64,000 bases of DNA from Zea mays. Taxonomy: Eukaryota; Streptophyta; Magnoliopsida; Poales; Poaceae. The stretch lies in contig NC_050101.1 in NCBI RefSeq assembly GCF_902167145.1, positions 111,443,789-111,507,788 on the forward strand, in the 5' to 3' direction. Under the pieces are notes generated by a model that searched no databases, was not told where the DNA came from, and saw nothing but the letters and a program-made list of their open reading frames with translations. Below, one piece after another: positions 34,772 to 47,000 of the stretch. Both the position numbers and the translations under genes were made by a program. Within the stretch, counting starts at the first letter, position 1, and each line of letters begins with the position of its first letter.

Positions 34772-37077
34772 TGTGATACCCAATTTTCTGAAAAGAAGTT
34801 AAATGTATTTTTCCCTTTTCTTTCGTGATCTGTGTAGTTGGGGTTGGAGTTTTTTAGGAAGCATTCACCAATAAAACAGTAGAATACTTGTTGGATTTGT
34901 GCGCTGGGGTCGGGAGCAGACGTGAGAGCGAGTTTGGGCCGTGGATCTCGATCCGGCGGTGGGGAGCCCATTAGTTTCCCCCCCCCCCTTAACCCTAGCC
35001 GCCCCCTCCCTCTCACTCCCCCACCCCTTTGGCCGCCCCTCCCCTCTCTCTTCCACTCTTGCAGCCGCCCCAATCCCTCTCCTTCTTCCCCAAGTGATTG
35101 CAACGCCACCCCTCAACCCTAGCCCCCCCCACCTCTTCCTCTCCAAGGTGGAGCCTCCCCGCTTGGTGTCCGTCGTGTAGGTGCGAGTCTTCCATGGGAG
35201 TTTCGAGGGAGGAAGAAGGAAGAAAAGAAGGAGGAAAGGAGGAACCCAAGGTGATTTTCGTGATCATTTTGTTGTATTTGTGCTGCAATCCAATTGGTTA
35301 CATGTTTACCTATGCGATTTGGTAGAGGTGCTGTCCAGAAATTTAGTGGGTGAACGAACAGCAGTAGTTCTAGGGATTTATGAGAATTTTTCGTGGGAAA
35401 TTAGTAGGGATCAGTGGGAGAGTCATGTAGAGCTTTGTCATACCTTTCCAACGAGTACTTATGCGCTCGATTTGGAGTTATAATTTAGGAGATATCGTTG
35501 TTTGAATCCGGTTATGTTGCTGTCCAAAAAACAGATTTTTCAGGTGGGTGAACAGCACTAGTATTAGCAGTTTCTGGGAATTTTTCGTGGGTAATTAGTG
35601 TTAACCAGTATGATAATCATGTAGGGCTTTGTCTTATCTTTCCAATAAGTACTTATGCGCTTGATTTGCAATTATATTTTAAAAGATATCGCTGTTTCAA
35701 TCCGGGTATGTCGCTGTCCAAAAGACAAAAAAACAGATTACAGGGTTCATCTTGTGGACTGTTTTGGGCTAACTAGATGTTGGAATTTAATTATAAATTG
35801 TATACAAAACTTGTGGGGAATTTCATGTAGATGCCTCTGGAGTTTTTGTTTGTTACCACTGCTGTCATAATTTTAAAGTTATGAAATTATTAAGCAGCGT
35901 CGCTGCAGTTTGGTGGGTGTGGGGAGAGATGTAACCCGCGGCGGGGTTTGAGTTTGTACGTAGGTGCGGCGTCGTTTATGAGCCTGATTATGTGAAAGTG
36001 GTGCACTAAGTTGTGTGTCAAAAACAGGTGGTGGACTTCCGGATCGTACTTAGGGATTTGCCCGAACTTCCGGTAAAGGCAAGTAAATACAGTGGTGGTT
36101 GCTACCGTTTGGGTTGCATCCTATTCCCTGACATTGAGTATGCATAAGTTTTAATTATGTTAATCATTGAATTCTATGATGAAGTTTATTTGTTTGGAAG
36201 TATTAATTCTCAATTGTCTAATATTGTGGATGATCATAATTTGGTAATGATATATGTGGTTGATTCCCATCTTGGATGAAGTTGAAGTATTTTTTTTTGA
36301 ATCACGTTATATGAAGTGTTGTAGGCATGACATGCTCATTGCATCATCCATATTGCATTTTGAAGTTATGTCGTGATCTTATGGTCCGACTGTACCGGTA
36401 CATTTTTAGCATCGTACGTTGCCCGAGGAGGGGTACGATGCGGCTTCATATCCTTAGAGGTATGAAGGCAGAAGTCATCCTTGCATTTGCAGACATTTGC
36501 ACTCATGAGGTATATATGAAGTGTGACATTACTATGTTACTATTGTGGTTTCTACCTGCGAGGTGTGGTGACTAGGTGTGTTGTATGTTGTATACTTGCT
36601 GCACCTTCGTAATAAGAAGGTTGTGGAATCAAGTGGTGGTAAAACAATGTTCTTATGTGGTTAAACAGTTTGATATTATTTTACTTGCTGAGATATGTCA
36701 TCTCACTCTTGCATTACTCAATGCAGGTACTTGATACATGTTGGGAATGAGGGGAGTAGCAGCACGTCCACTTTCACTCTCACAATAACGCTGCCCAGGC
36801 GTAGCCATGATTTAATTAGAAACTTATTGTCAAAGGAAGTTTGTTTTTTTAACTAGTCGTGCGCACTAGTTAATTCACTTCATGTCGTATGTTTAACTTC
36901 TCTTTGCTAGCCGATTAATAATACTTAGTATGTTTTTTGTCATGATATATTTTTATACACTGTTGCCCCCTCATTTATGCAATTTTGCAAGGGGGATGCT
37001 GCCAAAATTTTATATATAGATGTCAGAAGTGTTGTTTAGTAGCATTCCGGGGTGTTGGTGGACCCCGGGGTGTTACA
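34772..37077 (+). repeat. Element C right LTR (2306 bp)
   Basis: Near-identical to 27244-29545; most of the difference in length is four extra C in one run (near 34980). Followed by GTGAT. Confidence 0.95.
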
Positions 37078-37082
37078 GTGAT

Positions 37083-38244
37083 CTCAACTGACCAGCCATC
37101 CCATCGACCAAAGCCTGATATCAAAAACAAATGAGTACAAAGACAATGATTTGCCAGGAGTATTGCCAGAATAGAAAAGGCCAAGTTACCTGAAGACTAG
37201 CGAAGAACGAAGGAAATCCCAAATCATGAGAAGCTAGGTGGTGGCTTGATGAAGGAATATCAACCGGGACAATCTGAAGAGCATCGCCAGGGATTGATTC
37301 AACCCCACTAGCAGGCATCAGAACTCTGGCGTCAGGTGCGTCGACCTCTAAGGCGACTCCCTCATTTGAAGCATGCACTGCTATTACGCCACTAGAATGT
37401 GGTGGAGAAGACCCGACGTGGACATCCATGGAGGTATGAGAAGGGGAGCTCGCTCGGACACCCTCGGGGGCTGGGTTGTAGCTCGCACTGCCCATCGGGG
37501 CCGGATCATCACCGGCAACACCCTCGGGGGCTGGGTTGCAGCGTGCGCTACCCACTCGAGCCGAATCATTACCGGCAACACCCTCGGGGGCTAGGCAACC
37601 GCAAGCACCACCCTTGAGGACTGAGTTCTCTGCAACAGCCACCTCTAAGGCTGAAGGATTATCAATCATCTCCATGGGAGTTAAGCTATCTTGACCAACC
37701 TCTTGGCACCGAAGACCGCCTTCCAAGGTCGACGATGCACGAGATGCTGCCCGGGACACCTCTAATCCCACATCTGGAGTGTCAGAGCATACGTCCATCA
37801 TATCACCATCAGTTGGCTCTGACAGCATATCCTCAGGAACAACATCGTCGAGAGCCTGATCAAAATCTGTTATGGATAATTCTTGCAAGCTAACAAGAGC
37901 AGACAGAGCAGGAGAAGGAATATCGCTATCCCCCACTAACTCTGTAACGCCGACTGTTCTTCCAAATTAGTGGGACTTCCTCTTCTTCTTCTTCGTCCTC
38001 GTCAACAATACAGACAATAGACGACGCAGGGTCACACCCATTGGGATCAGCTTCGGAAGGGCCACACCCATTGGGATCAGCTTTGGAAGGGCCACACCCA
38101 TTGGGATCAGCATCAACAGGGTCACACCCATTGGGATCAGCATCAGCAGGGTCACACCCATTGGGATCAACTCCAATAAAGATTTCCACTGGTACTTCTT
38201 CAGCAGCAGGAGCAGAAGGGCTAGCGTCCTGGTCCAAACACGAC
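37083..38244 (-). pseudogene. Element B antisense extra gene, middle part
   Basis: Leftward from 38244: an acidic/Ser-rich region with five DPNGCDP-type repeats (30-bp DNA unit, 38035-38170), a Glu-rich run, then, in changed frame, 37936 to about 37190 with APEGVAGND-type repeats (66-bp DNA unit around 37460-37590), an intron with GT-AG borders (37115-37189) and the exon start ALVDGMAGQLRS at the junction with C. The frame joins 55382 on the far side of element F. It is low-complexity and repeat-expanded and differs in this part from the genes in F and D. Role unknown. Confidence 0.7.
38035..38170. repeat. 30-bp coding minisatellite
   Basis: Five copies of CACACCCATTGGGATCAGCT-type units with small differences. 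Translated on the minus strand they give DPNGCDP/DPNGCGP repeats in the extra gene of element B. Confidence 0.9.
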
Positions 38245-38926
38245 AGTTGGGGGCCTTCGGCTTCCGAAGGTCCTCAAAAACATGATTTGACAATGTTTTC
38301 CAAGTGAAATATGTGAACAGGTATCTTCGGAATCGGATCATGAGCATACAAGAGCATGGTCAGGACGAAGCTTGAGCGAGACGAAAGGTGATTATGACGA
38401 AGGACAAGGTGATCACGAAGCTGTGCAGGAAAGCTTCTGCACGACAGCAGAAAAGGGGAACCGACTTAAAGATGAAAAGGCAAATCAGACCTCGAAGAAT
38501 TACTATAGAGTTATTAGCAAATGTAAAGGGCATGAATGTAATTCTACATGGGCTGCGTCCCTTGCCTATAAATAGATGAACAGTACTCCCGTACTGTTCA
38601 CGCGGACTTGGCATTCGCTTTTTGCATCACGTATGTACCCTTACTTTCCGTCAAACCGAAGGTACATCTATAATTTGTCATCATGAACATGGTAATGCAA
38701 ATAAAAATAAGTTGATGATAATGTTTATATTATTATTCATATTTCGTATATGAATTCTTTCTCATCACTTATTACGCTTACGAAGGTTTTTTTCTTCACA
38801 ACCTTCGTCCGGAATTCATTATATCCGAAGGGGAATAATGTCTCGAAGGACGAAGGGCTTTAACATTTAACACTTTTCATGTTGCCTTGTTCTTAACTCT
38901 TAGCATTTGAGAACAAGTCCCCAACA
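38245..38926 (+). repeat. Element F left LTR
   Basis: AGTTGGGGGCC ... GTCCCCAACA. TATA box TATAAATAG at 38567-38575, followed by the inverted pair GAACAGTAC / GTACTGTTC. The sequence right after it, TTGGCGCCCACCTCCGG (38927-38943), is the likely primer-binding site. Frames within it, such as 38360-38614, are not genes. Confidence 0.93.
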
Positions 38927-39000
38927 TTGGCGCCCACCTCCGGTGAACTCACTTCCACTTTTTGAGTTTCGAACACCTTCGGCAAGCATAGACCTTCGTC

Positions 39001-40524
39001 ATGCCGCCAAAGAAAGCTTCGGCAACAGGGGCTGCAGCTCTGCAACCGCTGGACCCCAACCAAGAGACCCTCTCTCTTCGGGAGGTCCGAAGCCAGAAGA
39101 GGAAGGCCACCAGTCCAACGCCTCAGGAGGACGAATTGGATCAAGAAATCAGAGATATGGAGATGCTTCATCAACAGGTGCAAAGGAAGAAGGAAAAGAT
39201 GGCTAGGCTAGCTGACCTGCAAAGGCAGATAGACGAAGCCTCTGAAGAAGTTCGCCATCTTGCTCAAGATGAGCAGAACCGAAGGCCCCAGCACAGAGAG
39301 CTTCATCAGGAGGGCTTCTTCAACGAAGATGACTGGTATGAGAATTTCCATCATGGAAATTTTTCTTTTTATGATGCTTCTCCTTTATCAGCAGAACTGC
39401 AGGCTACACCCTGGCCTCCATCCTACAAGCCACCTCAACTACCCATGTACGACGGCCACTCAGATCCGAAGCGGTTTCTGATGAGTTACGAAGCAACAAT
39501 ATCTTCCTATGGTGGCAATACTGCAGTCATGGCGAAATCTTTCGTCATGGCTGTCAAGAATGTTGCACAAACCTGGTACTCTTCTCTTCGGCCAGGAACA
39601 ATCACATCATGGCAGAAGCTGAAGGATATGTTGATCACCAGTTTTCAAGGATTTTAAACAAAGCCGATCACTGCTCAAGCCTTATTCCAGTGCACCCAAG
39701 ACCATGAAGAATATCTTCAGGCGTATGTCCGAAGATTCTTACGCCTGAGGGCACAAGCGCCAACAGTGCCCAATGAAATTGTCATTGAGGCCATGATTAA
39801 GGGGCTTTGGCCGGGACCTTCAGCCCAATACTTTGCCAGGAAACCCCCTCAGACTCTGGAGAAGTTGCTTCAGAAGATGGATGAATACATCCGCGCCGAC
39901 AATGACTTTCGACAGAGAAGGGAGGAAGCTTACAGATTCTCCGAAATAGCCAAGGGCTTTGGAGGAAGGTTTCATCCTAAACATGTCAGATCGATTCATT
40001 CCATCCAGAATGAGGACAGGGGAAGCCAGCAGCAGAGGTCGCAATATTCCTCCCAGGCTTCCCAGGCTTCTGGGCAACAACAGAGTTATCCTCGACCTCC
40101 AGCTCCAAGGGGCAGAGGTGCTAGGGGCTTCGGAGGAAGATTTGGGGACCAACCAAGAAAAATTTATTGCTTATTCTGTGGTGAGGACAAAGGCCACACC
40201 ACAAGGATGTGCCATGTCACCATCCAGAAACAAAAAGAAATAGCAGAAGCTGCAGCCCAACAGACCCAGCCGAAGCAAGTCATGCATACTGCTTCGTACC
40301 ACTCGCCTTATATCCCAGAGTATGTGGGTAGCCACCCTGCAACTTCTGTTGCTTCGGCAAGTCAATCTCAGGCATCTTGGCAACAGCTTCCACCTCCACC
40401 ACCAATGCAACGAGGCCAGCAGCCAGAAGGGAGTCAGCATACTCAACACCAACGAGACTTCAGAGAAGAGTCTGAGGCTCGCACAGTCAATAGTACTGTG
40501 CCAGAATCAAAGCACATTTATTGA
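39001..40524 (+). pseudogene. Element F gag, one in-frame stop
   Basis: 508 codons from ATG 39001 to the stop at 40522-40524, with a single internal TAA at codon 219 (39655-39657). Order: basic/Pro N-terminus; coiled coil (MLHQQVQRKKEKMARLADLQ, residues 55-85); retrotransposon gag core with PMYDGHSDPKRFLMSYEA and TWYSSLRPGTITSWQKLK (about 145-215), continuing after the stop with YVRRFLRLRAQAP; Arg/Gln/Gly-rich region; zinc knuckle CLFCGEDKGHTTRMC (CX2CX4HX4C, about residue 390); Gln/Pro tail. It would build the particle and bind RNA. The ATG lies 74 bp after the LTR and is the first of the frame. Confidence 0.88.
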
Positions 40525-41260
40525 CAAATATCCTACTTCGGCAGCAGTTTTTTGCATTCAGTATCTTTTCTTTTTAATAAGGAACAATTATTGAAAGTCT
40601 AAGTGTTTTTTTGTCGTTTTCAATTTCTTGTAATAGCTTCGACTTTGCTATAGTACAAGTATACCTTCTCCACAGAATAACGGAGTCCAAAAAGTTGCCG
40701 AAGCATAAGAACTTATGGTTACGGGGTGAATCTTCGAAATAGCAAAAAGTCGTTCCTAAGGGAGCGCAGCGTAAGTTTTTTGCTCAAAAGTCGTTCCAAA
40801 GGGAATGCAGAGCTTACAGCGAAAAATAAACGCTGATTCCGCTGAAAGTAAAAGGCGAAGAAGCTCCTAAGGGAGGCTTACAGCGAAAAATAAACGCTGA
40901 TTCCGCTGAAAGTAAAAGGCGAAGAAGCTCCTAAGGGAGGCTTACAGCAAAAAATAAACGCTGATTCCGCTGAAAGTAAAAGGCGAAGAAGCTCCTAAGG
41001 GAGGCTTACAGCGAAAAATAAACGCTGATTCCGCTGAAGTAAAAGTCGAAGAAGCTCCTAAGGGAGGCTTGCAGTGAAAAAACATCGATCTTCGGCAAAT
41101 ATCATTTTGCATAACATCACATCATTACATCATTTGCACAGCATAACATCATACATCATATTGCATCAACGACGCAAGAAGGGGGTCTCAGTATTGATAT
41201 TCGAAGATTGTTTCGAAGAAATAGTAATAGGGCACAAAAATGGCTATTGAAGAATTATAC
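40525..41260 (+). repeat. Element F 3' region with 64-bp tandem repeats
   Basis: Units starting CTTACAGCGAAAAATAAACG occur at 40813, 40877, 40941, 41005 and, changed, at 41068: a 64-bp period with over four copies. A degenerate start (GTCGTTCCTAAGGGAGCG) stands at 40750-40810. The sequences on either side are AT-rich without genes. The place corresponds to the repeat blocks of elements B and D, next to the end of the convergent gene. Confidence 0.9.
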
Positions 41261-41463
41261 TGAGAGCACCTAGAGGGGGGGGTGAATAGGTGATCCTGTA
41301 AAAACTTAAACTTAAGGCCACAAAAACTTGATTAAGCGTTAGTACAATAAATCCAAGTGGCTAGAGAGGAGTTCTCTTGTGAATCACAATATACACAGTA
41401 AGAACAAGCACAAGAGACACGAGGATTTATCCCGTGGTTCGGCCAAGTACAAAACTTGCCTAC

Positions 41464-42736
41464 TGTTAGAAATATGCCCTAGAGATAATCATAGAGATGA
41501 GCATATTTCTTTGTATCCATGATATATATATTGCTTAATTGAATATCCATGGAAGGCACCTTGTATTGATTAGCAATTATGTGAATTGTTTGTGAGATTC
41601 TTTACTTATATGGTTATTCTAAATGATGTCCCTAGTCAGAGTCGATGACTAGCACATGTATTAGTTGATGACTACATTTCACAAGTCATGAACATGGAGA
41701 TGTTAAACTAATAATGTGGGCGCATGTATGACATGAGGCTGGACCGACCCAACGTGAGATATTGTAATATAGTTCTCTTCTTGCAACATGAATACTGTAT
41801 CCTTAGACCTGAGATTGTCGCATGTTCTCAAGATGTGAATTGACTTACTTAGGGACTATCAAACGCTATCCCGTAATTGGGTAGTTATAAAGGTAGTTTT
41901 GGGTTTGTCAGGAAGCATGCTATGAGGCATGGTCAGTCAAGATGGAATTTGTCCCTCTCTTTGTGAGAGAGATATCTCTGGGCCCCTCGAGTGATTGGAT
42001 CAAGAAATGCATGGCCGTGCTAGGGTTAAGAGTTAACCATTGAAAGGATTCCAATTCACAGTATCGAGAAAGAGAGGTCAGCTTAGAGCCAGACCAAATA
42101 TCGTGAGACAAAGGGAACAACATGTACTTAATGTCACAATGGTTCGTCTGATATGATCTTTACGTACACATAGGAGTTGACATGTCTTGCTAGAGGCCGC
42201 TGTCAATTATTGGGCCAAGTAAGAGTACTCGGGCTATGTCTATTTGTACGTGAACCTATAGGGTCACACACTTAAGGGGAAGGAAGCCTAATTCGGATTA
42301 GATCCGAAATTAGACTGGGCTTTAGGGTTAATGATGGGCCTCGGCGTCAGAAGCCCACCATAACGCCTATATAATGAGGGGCGGGGGCGCGGTTAAGGAT
42401 AACCTAATTTGCCACCAGCGAACTAACAGCCGCCGCCCACCTCTCGCCCTCGCCAAGCCGCCGTCGCGAACCTAGCAGTTCGGTACGCGGCGCTTCCTCC
42501 CTGTACGTGTGGATACCTCGGAGGTGCTGCATCTGGAGCACTTGGACGGACCGTGCGAGGACGTGAAGGACGCCGGCGACTGCACGGCACTGCTCGACGC
42601 GTTCGTCTACATCGAGACGTCTTCCGCTGCTCTGCGCGTCTAGTGGTAATTCCATGACCTATAACCGCAGTAGTTCTTGGTATTATGAGGTTGAAAATTT
42701 TGTTTTGCGCTAGTGTAGCCTCCCTGTAATCCTACA
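41464..42736 (+). repeat. Element G left LTR
   Basis: TGTTAGAAAT ... AATCCTACA. TATA-like TATATAAT at 42368-42375. Antisense frames 41920-42123 and 42404-42655 are repeated in the right LTR and are not genes. Confidence 0.95.
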
Positions 42737-42752
42737 GTGGTATCAGAGCCAG
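42737..42752 (+). other. Element G primer-binding site
   Basis: GTGGTATCAGAGCCAGG follows the LTR; TGGTATCAGAGCC pairs with initiator tRNA-Met. The 1.25-kb leader from 42753 to 44003 has no gene and includes short frames only; it should hold the packaging signal. Confidence 0.88.
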
Positions 42753-44003
42753 GTTCTGCGTAGTTTTAGGTCTGGATCTAGGTTCATGAGATGGATCTAC
42801 TTGATGCACGGTTTGATTAGATCAATTGGTAAGATAGGGTTGAAGTAGATTACATCGGATATGACTGGAGAGATTAGTTCGTCCTTCTCTGTTGTATGCG
42901 CGACTTGCCCCTACCGGCTGGAATCACCATCGGGGCTAACAGCGTACACAACTAGTAGATTGACGTAACAGATCAACGTCATGAGTGTAATCTTCTTCGG
43001 GTCGAAAGTCTCGGATTTGGGTTGATTTGATCAACCGCATGAGATTTCCAGTGGAATTTCCATACATATGATGCATGGACCGCCGTGGCTATCTGCTGTA
43101 GTGGCGAACGTATAGAAACGTGTTTGTCTAACCTGTTTTTGCAGGACATGTGATCGGTATGGCTATTATGTGTATGTGATGCATGTTAATAAATTATTCA
43201 TGACCTGCGTGTCGTGACCAGGGCAATACGGCTGGAGCCACATGTATTGTCCAAATTTAATGTAATGGCCTGCGTGTCAACATGTGATGATCCAAAGCGT
43301 ATATGTAATTTGTTTACCAGCATACGTTAGATAGGTCTTGAAGGACTCATCACCTGGAGGATGGCATACCTATATCATGGAGATGGAGATCATCGTGATG
43401 GACAGATTATTGGAGATGGGGATCACCATGTGATAGCAAGCCATACCGAATCACAACTGTTGTGTGAATGCCATTCTTATTGTTCTACTTGTTTATATTG
43501 CATATATGTCCTTGCGTGCGATGTTATAAGTAGGACGATCCCTCATAAATGTTTAAGCTTTAATGCCTCTCCAAACCTTGCACTATCATAAGTCTTGTAC
43601 AATTGGTGGTGGGTCTATGAAATTAGGGTGCCACCAGTTTTCCTTGACTAGATAGGTTTGTATCGGATACGAACTGCTGAAAGGGTTGGTTAACTTAAAC
43701 AAAGTCAGCTTAATGGTTAAGGACTTTGAGACATAAGGTTGGGAGCCGAGACATAGAGATGTCACCCAACAACAGGAGTCATATATATGATATGATTAGC
43801 AAGGAGTTGCTTACCGATCTACCTTGTCTTCTAGCGGTGATGCTAAAGCTCACTAGTAGACTTGTTAGTTGTGGGTTCTGAATCACTAAGTATCAATCGA
43901 GGGATATTGATTTTAGTGGGAGTAGACTATTAAATGTTTAATATGATTTACTCTGTCATGGATATTTTTGTCTTAGTATTTTGCATTATTTTGTTGTAGA
44001 TAA

Positions 44004-47000
44004 ATGGCACCTAGCACACCAACATTTACTTTGCGATCGATTCTTGAAAAGGATAAGTTAAATGGAACAAACTATACGGATTGGATCCGTAACCTGAGAA
44101 TTGTTCTCAGGGCTGAAAAAAAGGAAGACGTTCTAGACACCCCACTGCCAGAGGATCCTGGTGAAAATGCAACTGCTGCAGCTAAAACCGCTTACAAGAA
44201 AGCAATGGATACTAATCTTGAAGTGAGTTGCCTAATGCTTGCTTGCATGGAGCCTGAGCTCCAGATGCAGTTTGAGACAAACCATGAGGTGTACGATATG
44301 ATCGTGGCGCTCAAGGATATGTTCCAGACTCAGGCTAGGACTGAAAGGTTCAATGTGTCCAAAGCCTTTCTGGAATGCAAGCTAGCAGAAGGCGCAGCAG
44401 TTGGGCCACACGTAATCAAAATGGTTGGTTACAGTCAGAGGTTGGAGAAGCTAGGCTTCCCAATAAGCCAAGAGTTGGCCACTGACTTCATTTTGGCATC
44501 TCTTCCGCCCAGCTATGGAAACTTCATCACGAACTACCATATGCATGGGGCGGAGAGGGGCCTCAATGAACTATGTGGCATGCTGAAAACAGCAGAGGGG
44601 GACATAAAGAAAAGCGCTGGCAGCAGCGGCCATGTGATGGCGGTCCAAAACAAACCCAACTTTAAGAAGAAGGGTAAAACTCAAAAGAAGAAGGGCAAGG
44701 CAAAGGATACAGTATCCAAGCCAAATCAAAAGCCCAAGGCTGGACCAGCTGCAGATGCAGAGTGCTTTTATTGCAAAGAACTTGGTCACTGGAAAAGGAA
44801 TTGCAAGCAGTACTTGGCCTCTATTAAGGATCGCGGCGGTAAGGGTACAGCCGCAGCAGGTACACTTGCTATTCACATTACAAAAATTTTTCTTGCTGAT
44901 TCTTATATTAATTCTTGGGTATTTGATACCGGATCGGTTGCCCATATTTGCAATTCGATGCAGGGAATGATAAGAAGTAGAAGCGTGAAAAGAGGAGAAG
45001 TTGATTTCCGGGTAGGCAATAATGCAAGAGTTGCTGCGTTGACCGTCGGGACGATGCAACTCCACCTCCCATCAGGATTTATTTTGGAGTTAAATAATTG
45101 TTATCTAGTTCCTAGTATGAGTCGAAACATTATGTCTCCTTCATGTTTGATGAAGGATGGTTATTCATTTGCGAGTGAAAACAATGGTTGTGTGATCTCT
45201 AAGAATGGCATGTTTGTGGCTTTTGCATCCATTATGAATGGGTTATTCATTTTAAATCTTGATGATGCACCTATCTGTAATATTAGTGCTAAAAGGCCTC
45301 GGCCTAATGATTTAAGTCCTACCTACATGTGGCACTGTCGTTTGGGTCATATAAGTGAGAATCGCATGAAGAAGCTTCATTCTGATGGGCTTTTAACTTC
45401 GTTTGATTTTGAATCATACGAGACATGTGAAGCTTGCTTACTTGGTAAGATGACCAAGGCGCCTTTCACGGGTTTACCGGAGAGGACATTAGATTTATTG
45501 GAACTCATACATACTGATGTGTGCGGACCAATGAGTACGACAGCTAGGGGAGGATTCCAATACTTCATAACCTTCACTGATGATTTTAGTAGATATGGGT
45601 ATGTCTACTTAATGAAACACAAGTCTGAATCCTTAGAAAAGTTCAAAGAGTTTCAGAATGAAGTAGAAAATCAGCGTGGCAAGAAAATTAAAGCACTGCG
45701 ATCAGATCGTGGTGGTGAATATTTGAGTCATGAGTTTAGCAATCATCTAAAGAGTTGTGGAATTGTTCCACAGCTTACGCCGCCTGGAACGCCTCAGTGG
45801 AATGGCGTGTCTGAGCGACGTAATCGGACTTTATTGGATATGGTTCGATCAATGATGAGCCAGTCGGACCTACCTTTGTCGTTTTGGGGATACGCTCTAG
45901 AAACAGCAGCTTTCACACTAAATAGGGTACCATCTAAGTCCGTAGTTAAGACACCATATGAGATGTGGACTGGGAAGACTCCCAGCTTGTCTTTTCTGAA
46001 GATTTGGGGTTGCGAGGTTTACGTCAAGCGACTACAGTCGGATAAACTCACTCCAAAATCGGACAAGTGCATGTTCGTGGGATATCCAAAGGAAACTTTA
46101 GGATATTACTTTTACCACCGGTCAGAGGGCAAAGTGTTTGTCGCCCGGAACGGTGTGTTCTTAGAGAAAGAGTTTCTCAAAAGAGAGAAAAGTAAACAAA
46201 AGGTGTATCTTGAAGAAGTTCAGGATGAGCCAGTGGGACAAGATTCAACAAGTGATGCTAATGTAGCAGAACAAGCTGAGACGTCTATGGCAAGAGAATC
46301 ACCACCACAACCACGAAGGTCAGCAAGGCTTCACGAGGCACGAGGAGAAGTGCTATTGTTGGGCAATGGGGAAGTGTTGTTGTTAGATAACGACGAACCT
46401 GCAACATATTCAGAAGCAATGATGGACCCAGATTCCGAGAAATGGCATGTCGCCATGAGATCCGAGATAGATTCCATGGGAGAAAATCAAGTTTGGAACT
46501 TGGTTGACCCGCCTGATGGTGTTAGACCTATAGAATGCAAATGGATCTATAAGAAGAAGAAAGACATGGATGGAAATGTTCACATCTATAAGGCTCGACT
46601 TGTTGCAAAGGGTTTTCGACAAGTTCAAGGAGTTGACTATGACGAGACATTCTCGCCAGTAGCGATGCTTAAATCTATTCGGATCATTCTAGCTATTGCC
46701 GCATATTTCGATTATGAGATTTGGCAGATGGATGTCAAAACAGCTTTCCTTAATGGAAACCTAGATGAGGACGTGTATATGATACAGCCCGAGGCTTTTG
46801 TCGATCCAATCAATGCTGGAAAGATATGCAAACTTCAGAAATCCATTTATGGGTTGAAGCAAGCATCTCGGAGTTGGAACATTCGTTTTGATGAAGTGAT
46901 CAAAGGGCTTGGTTTTCATCAGAATGAAGAAGAAGCTTGTGTTTACAAGAAGGAAAGTGGGAGCGCTGTTGTATTTCTGATCTTGTATGTGGATGACATA

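Larger units (their letters stand above)
27244..37077 (+). mobile_element. Element C: complete non-coding LTR retrotransposon
   Basis: Two LTRs (27244-29545 and 34772-37077) frame a 5.2-kb internal region with PBS and polypurine tract but no protein. The exact 5-bp duplication GTGAT stands at 27239-27243 and 37078-37082. By eye the LTRs differ at about eight sites plus a C-run of 7 versus 11, so insertion is very recent. It resembles large non-coding elements (LARD type) that depend on proteins of relatives; shared ends with element A and Del-like terminal sequence suggest a chromovirus helper (inference). It inserted in the antisense gene of element B. Confidence 0.93.

Noticed and set aside
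42404..42655. 83-codon antisense frame in the G LTR (again at 48930-49181)
   Set aside because: Same LTR sequence twice; GC-rich leader-type sequence with no motif.
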